DNA of 64,000 nt from Streptomyces ardesiacus (lineage in GTDB: Bacteria > Actinomycetota > Actinomycetes > Streptomycetales > Streptomycetaceae), in NCBI RefSeq assembly GCF_003112575.1, contig NZ_BEWC01000002.1, positions 372,001 to 436,000 of the forward strand. Reading direction: 5' to 3'. Positions within the stretch are counted from its first letter, which is position 1. The number at the start of each line of letters is the position of its first letter. Position numbers and translations under genes: made by a program. The notes under the pieces are model-generated. The model ran no database searches. It saw only the letters and a list, made by a program, of their open reading frames with translations, and had not been told where the DNA came from. This document shows positions 29,269 to 38,164 of this stretch, piece by piece.

Positions 29269-30470
29269 ACACGACCGCCAAGGACACCGCCGCCGCCACC
29301 GACACGGTGGCCGAGCGCCCCCCGGTCTTCTCCGTCGACGGCCTGTGGAAGGTCTTCGGCCCCAAGGCCGCCCGCGTCCCCGCCGACCCCGGACTCGCCG
29401 CGCTCGGCCCGGCCGAGCTGCGCTCCCGCACCGGCTGCACCGCCGCCGTCGCCGACGTCTCCTTCGACGTGCGCCAGGGCGAGGTCTTCGTCGTCATGGG
29501 CCTGTCCGGCTCCGGCAAGTCCACCCTCGTACGCTGTCTGACCCGCCTCGTCGAGCCGACGGCCGGGTCCATCACCATCGACGGCGAGGACGTCCGCGCG
29601 ATGGACCGGTCCCGGCTGCGCGCCCTGCGCCGCCACCGGGCCGCGATGGTCTTCCAGCACTTCGGCCTGCTCCCGCACCGCACCGTCCTGGACAACGTCG
29701 CCTACGGCCTGGAGGTCCAGGGCATGGGCCGCGCCGCACGCCGCGAGCGCGCCGCCGCCGTCGTCGCCAAGGTCGGCCTGGAGGGCCTGGAGCAGCGCCG
29801 CCCCGGCCAGCTCTCCGGCGGCCAGCGCCAGCGCGTCGGCCTCGCCCGCGCCCTCGCCGTCGACCCCGAGGTGCTGCTCTTCGACGAGCCGTTCAGCGCG
29901 CTCGACCCGCTGATCCGGCGGGACATGCAGGAGGAGGTCGTCCGGCTGCACCGCGAGGAGGGCCGCACGATGGTCTTCATCACCCACGACCTCCAGGAAG
30001 CCCTCAGGCTCGGCGACCGCATCGCCCTGATGCGCGACGGGCGCGTGGTCCAGCTCGGCACCCCGGAGGAGATCGTCGGCTCGCCCGCCGACGACTACGT
30101 CCGCGAGTTCGTCCGCGACGTCCCCCGCGAGCAGGTCCTCACCGTCCGCACGGCGATGCGCCCCGCCGCCGATGCCGACGAGGCGGGCACGGGCCCGGCG
30201 ATCCGCCCCGGCGCCACGGTCTCCGAGGCCATCGAGGCGGTGGCGAGGGCGGGCTCGGCGGCCCGCGTCATGGACGAGGGGCGCTGCCTGGGCGTGGTCG
30301 ACGCGACCGACCTGCTGTCGGTGGTGGCGGGCACCGCCGACGGCGCCGCGCCGGCCGGCCCCGCCGCGGTCCGTCGTACCGCTGGGGCGGCACGGCTGGG
30401 CGCGGCGGCAACCGGCGAGCGCCGCGCGCCGGCCGACCCCCGCCCGGCCACCACCGAGGAGCCGGCGTGA
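29265..30470 (+). CDS. proV: glycine betaine ABC transporter, ATP-binding subunit
   Basis: A 401-residue ATPase from ATG 29265. Walker [10 protein letters not shown], signature [16 protein letters not shown], Walker [13 protein letters not shown] and switch FITHDL are all present. The N-terminal extension (VFGPKAARV) is typical of ProV/OpuAA. The C-terminal 90 residues contain a single CBS-like segment ([36 protein letters not shown]), which in this family can sense ionic strength. It is coupled to the permease gene that starts over its stop. Confidence 0.9.
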   Translation: MNTTAKDTAAATDTVAERPPVFSVDGLWKVFGPKAARVPADPGLAALGPAELRSRTGCTAAVADVSFDVRQGEVFVVMGLSGSGKSTLVRCLTRLVEPTAGSITIDGEDVRAMDRSRLRALRRHRAAMVFQHFGLLPHRTVLDNVAYGLEVQGMGRAARRERAAAVVAKVGLEGLEQRRPGQLSGGQRQRVGLARALAVDPEVLLFDEPFSALDPLIRRDMQEEVVRLHREEGRTMVFITHDLQEALRLGDRIALMRDGRVVQLGTPEEIVGSPADDYVREFVRDVPREQVLTVRTAMRPAADADEAGTGPAIRPGATVSEAIEAVARAGSAARVMDEGRCLGVVDATDLLSVVAGTADGAAPAGPAAVRRTAGAARLGAAATGERRAPADPRPATTEEPA

Positions 30471-32419
30471 TGGCAACGATCACCGCACCGGCCGCGCGGA
30501 AGACCGCCCCGCCGGGCATCCTCGCCCGCCCCGCTGCCCGCAAGCTCCTCGCCCTGGCGGTACTCGCCGCGATCCTCACTCCCGTAGCCGTCACGCAGTG
30601 GCCCGGCACCGCCTGGCCCACCGCCCTCACCGTCGACGTCTCCGCACCCCTCGGCAGGGCCAGCGACTGGATCATCGACAACCGGGACAGCCACCCCCTG
30701 TTCCTCTACTTCTTCGGCCACGTCAGCAACGCCGTCGTCGTCGCCGTACGCGCCGTCTACCTCGCCCTCCTCGCCGTCGGCTGGGCCGGGGTCACCGCGA
30801 TCGGCGCCCTGGTCGCCTGGCGCGTGGCCGGGGTGAGGCTCGCGACCGGCACCGCCGCCGCGTTCCTGGCCTGCGGCCTGCTCGGCATGTGGGTGCCGAC
30901 GATGCAGACCCTCGCCCTGATGGTCGTCGCCGTCCTCGCGTCGGTCGCCGTCGGCGCCCTGCTGGGCCTCGCCGCGGGCCTGTCCGACCGGATGGACCGC
31001 GTCCTGCGCCCGGTCCTCGACACCATGCAGGTGCTGCCCGCCTTCGCCTACCTCCTCCCCGTCGTCCTGGTCTTCGGCATCGGCGTCCCCGCCGCCGTCC
31101 TGGCCACCGTCGTCTACGCCGCCCCGCCCATGGCCCGGCTCACCTCGCTCGGCCTGCGCGGTGCGGACAAGGAGGTCCTGGAGGCCGTCGAGTCCCTCGG
31201 CACCACCGCCCGCCAGCGGCTGCTGACCGCCCGTATCCCGCTGGCCCGCAAGGAACTCCTCCTCGGCGTCAACCAGACGATCATGATGGCGCTGTCCATG
31301 GCCGTCATCGCCTCCGTCATCGGCGCCGGCGGCCTCGGCGACCGCGTCTACCAGGCGCTCGCCTCGGTCGACGTCGGCGCCGCCCTCGCGGCCGGCATCC
31401 CGATCGTGCTGCTCGCCGTCGTCCTGGACCGGGTGACGAGCGCGGCGGGGGAGCGGCTCGGCGAGGCCGGGACGTCCCCGGTGACCTGGCTGTACGCCCT
31501 CGTCGTCGCCGCGGCCGTCGCGCTCGCCGGGCGCCTGGCGGGCTTCCTGGACTGGCCCGACGGGTGGGGGCTGAACATCGCCGAGCCCGTCAACCGGGCC
31601 GTCGACTGGATGACCGCCCACCTCTACTCCGGCGTCCCCGTCGTCGGCGGCACCGCCGACTGGGCCGCGCACTTCACCAGCGGGGTCCTCAACCCGCTGC
31701 GGGACGGCCTGCAGTGGCTGCCCTGGTGGTCCGTGCTCCTGATCGTCGCCGCCCTGGCCTGGCTGATCGGCACGTGGCGCACCGCGCTCACCGCCGTCCT
31801 CGCGATGGCCGCGATCGGCGTGCTCGGCGTGTGGAAGCCGTCCCTGGACACCCTCTCCCAGGTGCTCGCCGCCGTCGCCGTGACCCTGGCCGTCGGCTTC
31901 GCCACCGGCGTCGCCGCCGCCCGCAGCGACCGCTTCGAGCGGCTGCTGCGCCCCGTGCTCGACGTCTTCCAGACGATGCCCCAGTTCGTGTACCTGATCC
32001 CGGTCGTCGCCCTGTTCGGCGTGGGCCGCGCGCCCGCCGTGGCCGCCGCCGTCGTCTACGCCCTCCCGGCCGTCGTCCGCATCACCGCCCAGGGCCTGCG
32101 CCAGGTCGACCCGGCCGCGATGGAGTCGGCCCGCTCGCTCGGCGCGACCGGCGGCCAGCAACTGCGCCAGGTCCAGCTCCCGCTGGCCCGCCCGGCGCTG
32201 CTGCTCGCCGTCAACCAGGGCGTCGTCCTGGTCCTGGCGGTCGTCATCATCGGCGGCCTCGTCGGCGGCGGCGCCCTCGGCTACCAGGTCGTCTTCGGCC
32301 TCGCCCAGGGCGACCTGGCGACCGGCCTGGTCGCGGGCGCCGCGATCGTCTGCCTCGGCCTGATGCTCGACCGCGTCACCCAGCCCACCGAACGCCGTAC
32401 GACCCGGAAGGGAGCCTGA
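30470..32419 (+). CDS. glycine betaine ABC transporter, fused double permease
   Basis: A 649-residue membrane protein; ATG 30470 overlaps the previous TGA, and GTG 30467 is equally possible. It contains two complete permease modules in tandem. Each has an EAA-like loop: ESLGTTARQRLLTARIPLA in the first half and RSLGATGGQQLRQVQLPLA in the second. The duplication means one polypeptide can supply both halves of the channel that normally needs a ProW dimer. About 12-14 transmembrane helices. The binding-protein gene follows after one base. Confidence 0.88.
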   Translation: MATITAPAARKTAPPGILARPAARKLLALAVLAAILTPVAVTQWPGTAWPTALTVDVSAPLGRASDWIIDNRDSHPLFLYFFGHVSNAVVVAVRAVYLALLAVGWAGVTAIGALVAWRVAGVRLATGTAAAFLACGLLGMWVPTMQTLALMVVAVLASVAVGALLGLAAGLSDRMDRVLRPVLDTMQVLPAFAYLLPVVLVFGIGVPAAVLATVVYAAPPMARLTSLGLRGADKEVLEAVESLGTTARQRLLTARIPLARKELLLGVNQTIMMALSMAVIASVIGAGGLGDRVYQALASVDVGAALAAGIPIVLLAVVLDRVTSAAGERLGEAGTSPVTWLYALVVAAAVALAGRLAGFLDWPDGWGLNIAEPVNRAVDWMTAHLYSGVPVVGGTADWAAHFTSGVLNPLRDGLQWLPWWSVLLIVAALAWLIGTWRTALTAVLAMAAIGVLGVWKPSLDTLSQVLAAVAVTLAVGFATGVAAARSDRFERLLRPVLDVFQTMPQFVYLIPVVALFGVGRAPAVAAAVVYALPAVVRITAQGLRQVDPAAMESARSLGATGGQQLRQVQLPLARPALLLAVNQGVVLVLAVVIIGGLVGGGALGYQVVFGLAQGDLATGLVAGAAIVCLGLMLDRVTQPTERRTTRKGA

Positions 32420-32420
32420 C

Positions 32421-33377
32421 ATGCGACCGCGTACGACATCCGTGCTCGCGGGGGCGGCCGCGCTGGCGCTGCTGACCGGCTGCGGCGCCGCCGACATGAC
32501 GCAGCAGGCGTCCCCCTTCGCCAACGCCCGGGGCGCGAGGACGGTCACCCTCTCCGTGCAGTCCTGGGTCGGAGCGCAGGCCAACGTGGCCGTCGCCCAG
32601 TACCTGCTGGAGCACGAGCTGGGCTATCGCGTCGACACCGTCCAGGTCGACGAGGTCCCCGCCTGGGACGCGCTCAGCCAGGGCCGCGTCGACGCCATCC
32701 TGGAGGACTGGGGCCACCCCGAGCAGGAACAGCGCTACGTCGAGGACAAGAAGACCATCACCGCGGGCGGCGACCTCGGCGTCACCGGGCACATCGGCTG
32801 GTTCGTCCCGACCTACTTCGCGAAGGAGCACCCGGACGTCACCGACTGGAAGAACCTCGACAAGTACGCCGACCTGCTGCGCACCGCGGAGAGCGGCGGC
32901 AAGGGCCAGCTCCTGGACGGCTCCCCGTCCTACGTCACCAACGACCGGGCCCTGGTGAAGAACCTGAACCTGGACTACCAGGTCGTCTTCGCCGGTTCCG
33001 AGGCCGCCCAGATCACGCAGATGCAGCAGTTCGCCAAGGAGAAGAAGCCCTTCCTGAGCTACTGGTACACCCCCCAGTGGCTGATGGAGAAGGTCCCGAT
33101 GACCGAGGTGAAGCTGCCGCCGTACGAGGAGGGCTGCGACGCCGACCCGGAGAAGGTCGACTGCGCCTACCCGGTCACCCCGCTGCAGAAGTACCTCAAC
33201 GCCGACTTCGCGAAGGACGGCGGGCAGGCGGCGGAGTTCCTGAGGAACTTCACGTGGACGACCGAGGACCAGAACCAGGTCTCCCTGATGATCGCCGAGA
33301 AGAAGATGCGGCCCCAGGAAGCGGCAGAGAAGTGGGTGGACAGCCACCGGTCCGTCTGGAAGAAGTGGCTGCCCTGA
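32421..33377 (+). CDS. glycine betaine-binding lipoprotein
   Basis: A 318-residue substrate-binding protein from ATG 32421. The lipobox LLTGCG places the acylated Cys near residue 20. The mature part follows the ProX/OpuAC type, with SVQSWVGAQANVAVAQYLLE, QGRVDAILEDWGHPEQ and the Trp/Tyr-rich segments LSYWYTPQWLMEKV and FTWTTEDQNQV that build an aromatic cage for quaternary ammonium ligands. It is the last gene of the bet operon and delivers ligand to the fused permease. Confidence 0.9.
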   Translation: MRPRTTSVLAGAAALALLTGCGAADMTQQASPFANARGARTVTLSVQSWVGAQANVAVAQYLLEHELGYRVDTVQVDEVPAWDALSQGRVDAILEDWGHPEQEQRYVEDKKTITAGGDLGVTGHIGWFVPTYFAKEHPDVTDWKNLDKYADLLRTAESGGKGQLLDGSPSYVTNDRALVKNLNLDYQVVFAGSEAAQITQMQQFAKEKKPFLSYWYTPQWLMEKVPMTEVKLPPYEEGCDADPEKVDCAYPVTPLQKYLNADFAKDGGQAAEFLRNFTWTTEDQNQVSLMIAEKKMRPQEAAEKWVDSHRSVWKKWLP

Positions 33378-33380
33378 CCG

Positions 33381-34112
33381 TCACGTCGACAGGCCTGCCG
33401 CCTGCTCCCGCACCGCCCGCTCGGCGGCCCGCTGGAGCCCCGGCCCGAACGTGATCCGGGTGGCCCCGAGCCCGCCGAGTTCGGCGGGCGAGGGGCCCTC
33501 CCCGGGACGCGCGAGCACGTTCACCGGCCCCTGGATCCCGGCCCGCAGCAGCGGCAGTACGGCGACGGGGGCGGCGATCGGGTACACGCAGTCAGCACCC
33601 GCGGCGACGTACGCGGCGGCCCGCCCGACCGCCGCACCCGGATCGTCCACGCCCCGGAGGAACGTGTCGATGCGGGCGTTCAGGAAGAGCCGGTCACCGG
33701 CCGCCTCCCGCACCGCGGCCAGCCACTCGGCGTGCTCCGCCGGGTCCTTGAGCACCCCGTCGGCGGAGTCCTCCAGGTTGCAGCCGACGGCACCCGCGTC
33801 GAGCAGCCGCTCCACCAGCTCCTCGGGCGCCAGCCCGTACCCGTCCTCCACGTCCGCCGACACGGGCACGTCCACGGCGCGCGCGATCCGGGCGACCGCC
33901 GCGAACATCTCGTCGGCCGGGGTCGCCCCGTCGGCGTACCCGAGCGAGGCCGCCACCCCGGCGCTCGGGGTCGCGAGCGCCGGGAACCCGGCCGCGGCGA
34001 ACACCCGGGCGCTCGCCGCGTCCCAGGGCCCGGGCAGGACCAGGGGGTCCTCCGGAGTACGCCCGTGGTGCAGGGCGCGGAACCGCGCGGCGCCGTCCGC
34101 CGCGCTCACCAC
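33381..34112 (-). CDS. isocitrate lyase / PEP mutase family protein
   Basis: A 243-residue protein, GTG 34112 (a second GTG follows immediately). The fold signature is LPGPWDAASARVFAAAGFPALATPSAG at the N-terminus and the metal-binding SADVEDGYG (Asp-x-Glu-Asp) in the middle, with NLEDSADGV and NARIDTF. Members are C-C or P-C lyases acting on 2-oxo acids such as 2-methylisocitrate or oxaloacetate; the substrate here is unknown. It overlaps the AhpD-like gene upstream by 7 nt and so belongs to that operon. Confidence 0.82.
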   Translation of the reverse strand: MVSAADGAARFRALHHGRTPEDPLVLPGPWDAASARVFAAAGFPALATPSAGVAASLGYADGATPADEMFAAVARIARAVDVPVSADVEDGYGLAPEELVERLLDAGAVGCNLEDSADGVLKDPAEHAEWLAAVREAAGDRLFLNARIDTFLRGVDDPGAAVGRAAAYVAAGADCVYPIAAPVAVLPLLRAGIQGPVNVLARPGEGPSPAELGGLGATRITFGPGLQRAAERAVREQAAGLST

Positions 34113-34552
34113 TCGGTGCTCCCCGCGGGGATCCGCCGGGTGACCATCAGCCGGTTCCAGGCGTTGATCGTCGCGATCAGCGCCAGCAAGTGGGCCAGCC
34201 CGTCGGCGCCGAAGTGCCGGGCGGCCTCCTCGTACACCGCGTCGGGCACGAAGCCCTCCGTCAGCACCGTCACCGCCTCGGTCAGCGCCAGCGCGGCCCG
34301 TTCGCGCGCGTCGAAGACGTCACCGGCCTCCTCCCACGCGGTCAGCAGGTCGAGCTGCCGCTCACTCACGCCCTGCTCGCGCGCGATGCCCAGGTGCAGG
34401 TCGAGGCAGAACGCGCAGTGGTTGAGCTGCGAGGCACGGACCTGCACCAGCTCCGCCAGGCCCGCGTCCCCCAGCCCCCGCTTGGCGGCGGCGCCCACCG
34501 CCTGCAGCGAGGCGCGGACGCGGTCGTCCAGAAAGGTCGTACGGGCCGTCAT
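34106..34552 (-). CDS. carboxymuconolactone decarboxylase / AhpD-like protein, copy 2
   Basis: A 148-residue protein from ATG 34552, whose first base pairs overlap the stop of copy 1 (ATGA). It has the AhpD redox motif HCAFCLDLH (CxxC plus His) and the helical CMD core (LTEAVTVLTEGFVPDAVYEEA). It may be a peroxidase-reducing or alkylhydroperoxidase-like enzyme. It is a diverged tandem duplicate of the upstream gene and lacks that gene's 25-residue N-terminal extension. Confidence 0.85.
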   Translation of the reverse strand: MTARTTFLDDRVRASLQAVGAAAKRGLGDAGLAELVQVRASQLNHCAFCLDLHLGIAREQGVSERQLDLLTAWEEAGDVFDARERAALALTEAVTVLTEGFVPDAVYEEAARHFGADGLAHLLALIATINAWNRLMVTRRIPAGSTEW

Positions 34553-35058
34553 CCGTGCTGCCCCGGGTGGTAGTGGCCCGGCGCCATGCGGAAGGTCACG
34601 CCGAAGCGGTTCCAGGTGTTGATCACCGCGATGGCGGAGACCAACTGCGCCAGCTCCGCCTCCTCGAAGAGGGCCGCGGCCCTCCCGTACACCGCGTCCG
34701 GCACGAAACCGTCCGTCAGCACGGTGACCGCCTCGGTCAGCTCGATCGCCGCCAGCTCCTTCTCCGTGTAGAAGTGCCGCGACTCCTCCCACGCGCCGAG
34801 CTGCACGATCCGCTCCACGCTCTCGCCGGCCGCGAGCGCGTCCTTGGTGTGCATGTCGAGGCAGAATGCGCAGTGGTTGAGCTGCGAGGCGCGGATCTTC
34901 ACCAGCTCGTAGAGCTTCGGGTCCAGGCCCCGCCTGGCGGCGGTGTCGAGCCGGAGCATCGCCTTGTAGACCTCGGGCGCGTGCTCGGACCAGTTCAGCC
35001 GGGCGGGCTGCTCGGGCGCGTACGCGCCGGTCGTCGTGTCTTCGGTGGTCGTCGTCAT
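34549..35058 (-). CDS. carboxymuconolactone decarboxylase / AhpD-like protein, copy 1
   Basis: A 169-residue protein from ATG 35058. It shares HCAFCLDMH and the block LTEAVTVLTDGFVPDAVYG with copy 2. The Thr-rich N-terminus (TTTTEDTTTG) is disordered. No Shine-Dalgarno is visible. A -10-like TAGGCT ends 7 nt before the ATG, so the mRNA is probably leaderless. First gene of an operon with copy 2 and the PEP-mutase-like gene, divergent from the MocR regulator. Confidence 0.85.
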   Translation of the reverse strand: MTTTTEDTTTGAYAPEQPARLNWSEHAPEVYKAMLRLDTAARRGLDPKLYELVKIRASQLNHCAFCLDMHTKDALAAGESVERIVQLGAWEESRHFYTEKELAAIELTEAVTVLTDGFVPDAVYGRAAALFEEAELAQLVSAIAVINTWNRFGVTFRMAPGHYHPGQHG

Positions 35059-35105
35059 GCCGTCGAGCCTAGGAACGAAGCAGCCCACGGGTATGGTCCA
35101 CTTCC
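35059..35105. promoter_or_regulatory. 47-bp divergent spacer with two leaderless-type promoters
   Basis: TAGGCT on the reverse strand (35071 to 35066) lies 7 nt from the leftward ATG. TATGGT (35092-35097) lies 8 nt from the rightward ATG. Neither gene has a Shine-Dalgarno, so both transcripts likely begin at or near their start codons. A MocR dimer bound here would affect both. Confidence 0.5.
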
Positions 35106-36491
35106 ATGGCGAAACCCTGGGCCACTCTCGGCATCGACCTCCACCTGGAACCGGCCGGTCCGGGCCTGCGCCGCGGCCTGACCGACGCCCTGCGCGAGGC
35201 CGTCCGCACCGGCCGCCTGATCCCCGGCACCCGTCTGCCCTCCTCCCGCGCCCTCGCCGCCGACCTCGGCATCGCCCGCAACACCGTCGCCGACGCCTAC
35301 GCCGACCTGGTCGCCGAGGGCTGGCTCACCGCCCGCCAGGGCTCCGGCACCCGTGTCGCCGACCGCGCCGTCGTACCGCCCGCCGACACGGCCCCCCGCC
35401 CCCGCGCCCCGGCCCGCCCCGCCCACGACCTGCGCCCCGGCTCCCCCGACCTGGCCTCCTTCCCGCGCGCCGAGTGGCTGAGGGCCGCCCGCCGCGCCCT
35501 CACCGCGGCCCCCAACGAGGCCCTCGGCTACGGCGACCCGCGCGGCCGCCCCGAGCTGCGCGGCGCGCTGGCCGACTACCTCGCCCGGGCCCGCGGCGTC
35601 CGCGCCGACCCCGAGCGGGTGCTGGTCTGCGGCGGCGTCGCCCACGGCCTGACCCTGCTGGCCGCCGTGCTCCGGGCCCGAGGCGTGCACACCGTCGCCG
35701 TCGAGTCGTACGGGCTGCACGTCCACCGCGACCTGCTGGCCGCCGCCGGACTGCGCACCGTCCCGCTGCCCCTGGACGCGCAGGGCACCGACCCCGACGT
35801 CCCCCCGGGCACCGGCGCCGTGCTGCTCACCCCGGCCCACCAGTTCCCGCTCGGCATGACCCTGCACCCCGACCGGCGGGCGGCGGTCGTCGACTGGGCA
35901 CGGCGCACCGGCGGCCTGGTCCTGGAGGACGACTACGACGGCGAGTTCCGCTACGACCGCCAGCCCGTCGGCGCCCTCCAGGGCCTCGACCCCGACCGCG
36001 TGGTGCACCTCGGCACCGCCAGCAAGTCCCTCGCTCCCGGTCTGCGGCTGGCCTGGATGGTGCTGCCGCCCGGCCTCGCCGACGACCTCACGGCCACCCG
36101 CGGCGGCATGGACACCAGCGGGGTCCTGGACCAGCTCACCCTGGCCGAGTTCCTGACCTCCGGCGCCTACGACCGCCACGTCCGCTCCGCCCGCCTGCGC
36201 TACCGGCGCCGCCGCGACGCCCTGGTCGCACACGTCGCCGCCCACGCGCCGGAGGTGCGGGTGACCGGCATCGCGGCCGGCCTGCACGCCGTGCTGCGCC
36301 TGCCGCCGGGCACCGAGCAGTCGGTCGTCCGCGCGGCGGCCTGGCAGGGCCTGGGCCTGCACGGCCTGTCGGTCTTCCGCCACCCCGACGCCACCGCCGA
36401 CCCCGTGGACGCCGTCGTCGTCGGCTACGGCACCCCGCCGGACCACGCCTGGGCGGGGGCCCTGGAGGCCCTGTGCCGGACGCTGCCGTAG
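35106..36491 (+). CDS. MocR-family regulator (GntR HTH plus aminotransferase-like domain)
   Basis: A 461-residue protein from ATG 35106. The N-terminal winged HTH has LPSSRALAADLGIARNTVADAYADLVAEGWL. The C-terminal domain is a fold-type I aminotransferase with LEDDYDGEFRYDR and the PLP lysine in GTASKSLAPGLRLAW. MocR proteins usually control a divergent neighbour, which makes the AhpD-like/PEP-mutase-like operon the likely target. It appears leaderless. Effector unknown, though PLP-linked amino compounds are typical. Confidence 0.9.
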   Translation: MAKPWATLGIDLHLEPAGPGLRRGLTDALREAVRTGRLIPGTRLPSSRALAADLGIARNTVADAYADLVAEGWLTARQGSGTRVADRAVVPPADTAPRPRAPARPAHDLRPGSPDLASFPRAEWLRAARRALTAAPNEALGYGDPRGRPELRGALADYLARARGVRADPERVLVCGGVAHGLTLLAAVLRARGVHTVAVESYGLHVHRDLLAAAGLRTVPLPLDAQGTDPDVPPGTGAVLLTPAHQFPLGMTLHPDRRAAVVDWARRTGGLVLEDDYDGEFRYDRQPVGALQGLDPDRVVHLGTASKSLAPGLRLAWMVLPPGLADDLTATRGGMDTSGVLDQLTLAEFLTSGAYDRHVRSARLRYRRRRDALVAHVAAHAPEVRVTGIAAGLHAVLRLPPGTEQSVVRAAAWQGLGLHGLSVFRHPDATADPVDAVVVGYGTPPDHAWAGALEALCRTLP

Positions 36492-36579
36492 AGTCCGTGC
36501 GCGACGCCCGCCGTACACTCGATCAGCCCAACCGACGTACGGGAAAGCGGAAGAGCGCACCACGGGGGAGACACGGAAC

Positions 36580-36951
36580 ATGGCGGAGACGCGGCGACGG
36601 CTGCGGTCGAGCACGGTGGTGCTCGGCGGCATGGGAGTACTGGCGGCGGCCCTCAGCGCGTGCGGATCGGACCCCGACCGCCGCTGCGTGGACCGCAACA
36701 GCTACGACTACCTCAAGGGCTACAAGGTCGTCGCCGACAAGAACTGCAAGTCCGGTTCGTCCGCGGGCTCTTCGGGCGGCTCGTCCGGCAGGGGCGGCAA
36801 GCAGGGCACGTCGAAGTCCGGGGGCAACGCGGACTGGTACTACGACGCCGACGTCAGCGGCGGCTGGGCCGACTACGGCACCTTCAGCAAGTCCGAGGCC
36901 GTCGACCGGGGCGGCTTCGGCTGCTCGGGCTCCGGCAGCGGCGGCGGCTGA
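36580..36951 (+). CDS. small lipoprotein with YgiB-like RGGFG tail
   Basis: A 123-residue protein from ATG 36580. The signal peptide ends in a lipobox (ALSAC, Cys near residue 28). The mature part has three more Cys, a Ser/Gly spacer, WYYDADVSGGWADYGTFSKSEAVDRGGFG and a Gly/Ser tail. The RGGFG ending resembles the C-terminal part of the enterobacterial YgiB family. The next gene, 12 nt on, is a YgiC-like enzyme, reproducing the ygiB-ygiC pairing. Function unknown; cell-surface location is inferred. Confidence 0.7.
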   Translation: MAETRRRLRSSTVVLGGMGVLAAALSACGSDPDRRCVDRNSYDYLKGYKVVADKNCKSGSSAGSSGGSSGRGGKQGTSKSGGNADWYYDADVSGGWADYGTFSKSEAVDRGGFGCSGSGSGGG

Positions 36952-36963
36952 GGGCGGCCGGCC

Positions 36964-38148
36964 GTGGAACGCCGCACCATACGGCCCCGCCCGGACTGGC
37001 AGCGGACCGTGGAGGAACAGGGGCTGATCTACCCCCTGACCCGCTACCCCGACGACTCCCTGCGCCCCTACTGGGACGAGAGCGCCTACTACGTCTTCTC
37101 CCTGCCGGAGGTCGAGGCCCTGGAGGAGGTCGTCGGGGAACTCCACCACATGTGCCTGGCGGCCGCCGCGCACATCGTCGCCGCGGACCGCTTCGCCGAC
37201 CTCGGCATCACCGACCCGCGCGTCGTCCGCGCCGTCACCGAGGCCTGGCACCGGCGCGCCGAACTCCCCTCGGTCTACGGCCGCTTCGACCTGCGCCACG
37301 ACGGCACGGGCCCCGCCAAGCTCCTGGAGTACAACGCGGACACCCCGACCTCACTCGTCGAGGCGGCGTCCCCGCAGTGGTTCTGGATGGAGGAGCGCTT
37401 CCCCGGCGCCGACCAGTGGAACAGCCTCCACGAACGGCTCGTCGACGCCTGGAGGAAGCAGGCGGCGCTCCTGCCGCCCGGCAACCCGCTGTACTTCGCG
37501 CACTCCTCGGAGGACGAACTCGGCGAGGACCTGATGACGGTCGCCTACCTCAAGGAGACCGCCGAGCAGGCCGGCCTGGAGACCGACTGGATCTCCATGG
37601 AGGAGATCGGCTGGGACCGTCTGTCGGGCCGCTTCGTCGACAACCGGCTCCGCTTCATCCGCAGCCTCTTCAAGCTCTACCCCTGGGAGTGGCTCACCAC
37701 CGACCGCTTCGCCGGCCACGTCCTGGACACCCTCGACAACGGCGGCGGCACCGGCAGCACCCTGTGGATCGAGCCCGCCTGGAAGATGTTGCTGAGCAAC
37801 AAGGCCCTGCTGGCGATCCTCTGGGAGCTGTACCCCGGCCACCCGAACCTGCTGCCCGCCTACCTGGACGGCCCGCGCGGCACGGCGGCCACCACCGGCT
37901 GGGTCGCCAAGCCCCTCCTGGGCCGCGAGGGCGCCGGCGTCACGATCCACCCGCCCGGCACCGACCCGGCGCCCCGCCCCGAAGCCTGCTGCTACCAGGA
38001 GCTGGCCCCCCTCCCCGTCTTCGACGGCAACCACGTCGTCCTGGGCGCCTGGGTGGTGGAGGACGAGCCGGCGGGCCTGGGCATCAGGGAGTCGAGCGGC
38101 CCGGTGACGGACGAGTACGCCCGCTTCGTGCCCCACGTGATCCTCTGA
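36964..38148 (+). CDS. glutathionylspermidine synthase-like ATP-grasp protein (YgiC/YjfC type)
   Basis: A 394-residue protein from GTG 36964. Family signatures: YWDESAYYVFSLPEVEALE, YGRFDLRHDGTGPAKLLEYNADTPTSLVEA and a C-terminal ATP-grasp segment (WVAKPLLGREGAGV, VVLGAWVVEDEPAGLGIRES). Only the synthetase domain is present; there is no amidase domain as in E. coli Gss. Streptomyces is not known to make glutathione, so the natural amide-bond product is unknown. It follows the lipoprotein gene directly and is probably co-expressed. Confidence 0.85.
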   Translation: MERRTIRPRPDWQRTVEEQGLIYPLTRYPDDSLRPYWDESAYYVFSLPEVEALEEVVGELHHMCLAAAAHIVAADRFADLGITDPRVVRAVTEAWHRRAELPSVYGRFDLRHDGTGPAKLLEYNADTPTSLVEAASPQWFWMEERFPGADQWNSLHERLVDAWRKQAALLPPGNPLYFAHSSEDELGEDLMTVAYLKETAEQAGLETDWISMEEIGWDRLSGRFVDNRLRFIRSLFKLYPWEWLTTDRFAGHVLDTLDNGGGTGSTLWIEPAWKMLLSNKALLAILWELYPGHPNLLPAYLDGPRGTAATTGWVAKPLLGREGAGVTIHPPGTDPAPRPEACCYQELAPLPVFDGNHVVLGAWVVEDEPAGLGIRESSGPVTDEYARFVPHVIL

Positions 38149-38164
38149 CGGCGCTCCGACGCGG

